Assembly (NCBI GenBank): GCA_026018925.1
Contig: JAKSZU010000008.1
Coordinates: 59,008,027-59,072,026 of the forward strand
From: Tupaia tana
Taxonomy: Eukaryota > Chordata > Mammalia > Scandentia > Tupaiidae
Direction of reading: 5' to 3'
DNA: 64,000 nt
Part shown: positions 63,231 through 64,000 of the stretch, in pieces
Numbering within the stretch: position 1 is the stretch's first letter
Layout: each line of letters opens with the position of its first letter
The notes under the pieces: generated by a model
Database searches by the model: none
Seen by the model: the letters and a program-made list of their open reading frames with translations, nothing else
What the model was told of the DNA's origin: nothing
Position numbers and translations under genes: made by a program

Positions 63231-64000
63231 AAAAAAATTAAATATTGGAATCTTTTATTTCAGGATTAAAGGGTTTTGATTAGTAGCCTACAGAACAAAG
63301 ACACTGAGATTCATTTCCAACTCTATAAAAAAATTCCAACATTGTTTTGTTTCCTCACATCAGGGAAACAAATCCTTTTGTTCTTATGTGTCTACATTCA
63401 AGGACTGGAAAATCTAGCCCCCAGCTGTCCTCCTTCCCACCAGGATTAAAAAATATAACAGTGATAGCTAGAAAAATATAGACCTATGAATAGGAGAACA
63501 GGATTCCAGATTTCTTAAGTGTGTTCATCTTCTAATCATTGGTATTGCTTATGCGGTATGACCAGGCTGAAAGTTCTTCAGCTCTCTAAAAGTTCTGCAG
63601 CTGTTACCTGAAAGTTTATCAGGAGAAATCACATTTCTTTGCATTAATGCATTTATTCTGCTCAAATCCCCTTGGATTGTCTCACAGATAAAAGGGTCCC
63701 TATAGAGGAAGAGGCACTGGCCAATAAAAGAAAGAATCGCTTAAAGAGAAAGAGAGAGACTCTGGAGAGCAATTTCATTCCATCTCATTTGAATTTTACC
63801 TCAGGCTGTCCGACAGAGCAATAATTCCATCTGCCCCACTCAGACTCGTTCTAAGCACAGTGATAGATGCTGAACAGCAATGACTAAAGGAAAAATGTGA
63901 GTTCTTGCATTTTTCTAGGTGTCTCACTTGTGAATTAAAGGTTAAACACAATTTTCAGTATAGAGGTATGTTTTGCCCTAAAAATGCCTTAACTTCTGTG
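63231..64000. other. Unique-looking sequence to window end
   Basis: No repeat or exon recognised. 63640-63900 has balanced composition and no simple repeats. Confidence 0.4.

Overview
The window looks like ordinary non-coding DNA (intergenic or deep intronic) from a placental mammal. I see no intact protein-coding gene, no convincing exon and no functional RNA gene. Long open frames are either SINE copies read in random frames or simple repeats. The only host-gene sequence I recognise is a dead processed copy of prefoldin subunit 2 (PFDN2) near 7.2-7.6 kb. Ancient mammalian repeats (MIR, L2, MaLR-type LTRs, MER5-like and mariner-type DNA transposons, old L1 tails) show the mammalian origin.

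The dominant feature is one very active tRNA-derived SINE family of about 250-270 bp, with about 30 copies here. It has a tRNA-like head with A and B boxes, a CpG-rich body, a CT-rich 3' part ending near CGCCCTATAGCGAAAAACCTCTCC, and an A-rich tail. There is also a shorter relative of about 150-200 bp (8 copies) and a set of older, more diverged composite elements (11 copies). At least three of these composites carry a recognisable 7SL/Alu-domain segment. No primate Alu, rodent B1/B2, carnivore SINEC, rabbit C, horse ERE or ordinary tree-shrew 7SL monomer was found. By elimination, and from memory of the CYN SINEs of colugos, my best guess is a flying lemur (Dermoptera, Galeopterus or Cynocephalus). 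This is an inference; a library search would settle it.

Layout: 0-9 kb holds a composite SINE, a MaLR LTR, several SINEs including a SINE-in-SINE nest, and the PFDN2 pseudogene. 9-19 kb is SINE-rich with MIR and L2 pieces and a SINE whose B-box segment is triplicated. 19-25 kb is older DNA with L2, composite SINEs and an unexplained short open segment at 22.6-22.9 kb. 25-31 kb has young SINEs, two MaLR LTR relics and a mariner-type MITE split by a young SINE. 31-38 kb has a 400-bp GAAA tract and more MaLR relics. 38-46 kb has an old L1 tail, a MITE loaded with SINEs and long stretches of apparently unique sequence. 46-54 kb holds a GGAA tract, a MaLR LTR split by a SINE, an old repeat split by a SINE, and a dense SINE cluster inside another MITE. 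54-64 kb has composite SINEs, a TTCC tract, a tail-to-tail SINE pair, a probable ERV1-type LTR relic, one of the youngest SINEs and several L2 copies.

The most interesting signals concern the SINEs. Old composites with a clear 7SL domain, intermediate forms and the young dominant family seem to form a series, which suggests that the supposedly tRNA-unrelated body of the young family is a degenerate 7SL 5' domain. The youngest copies share a changed B box. One copy carries three B boxes in a 34-bp tandem array. I found no new gene system; these are hypotheses about repeat evolution.
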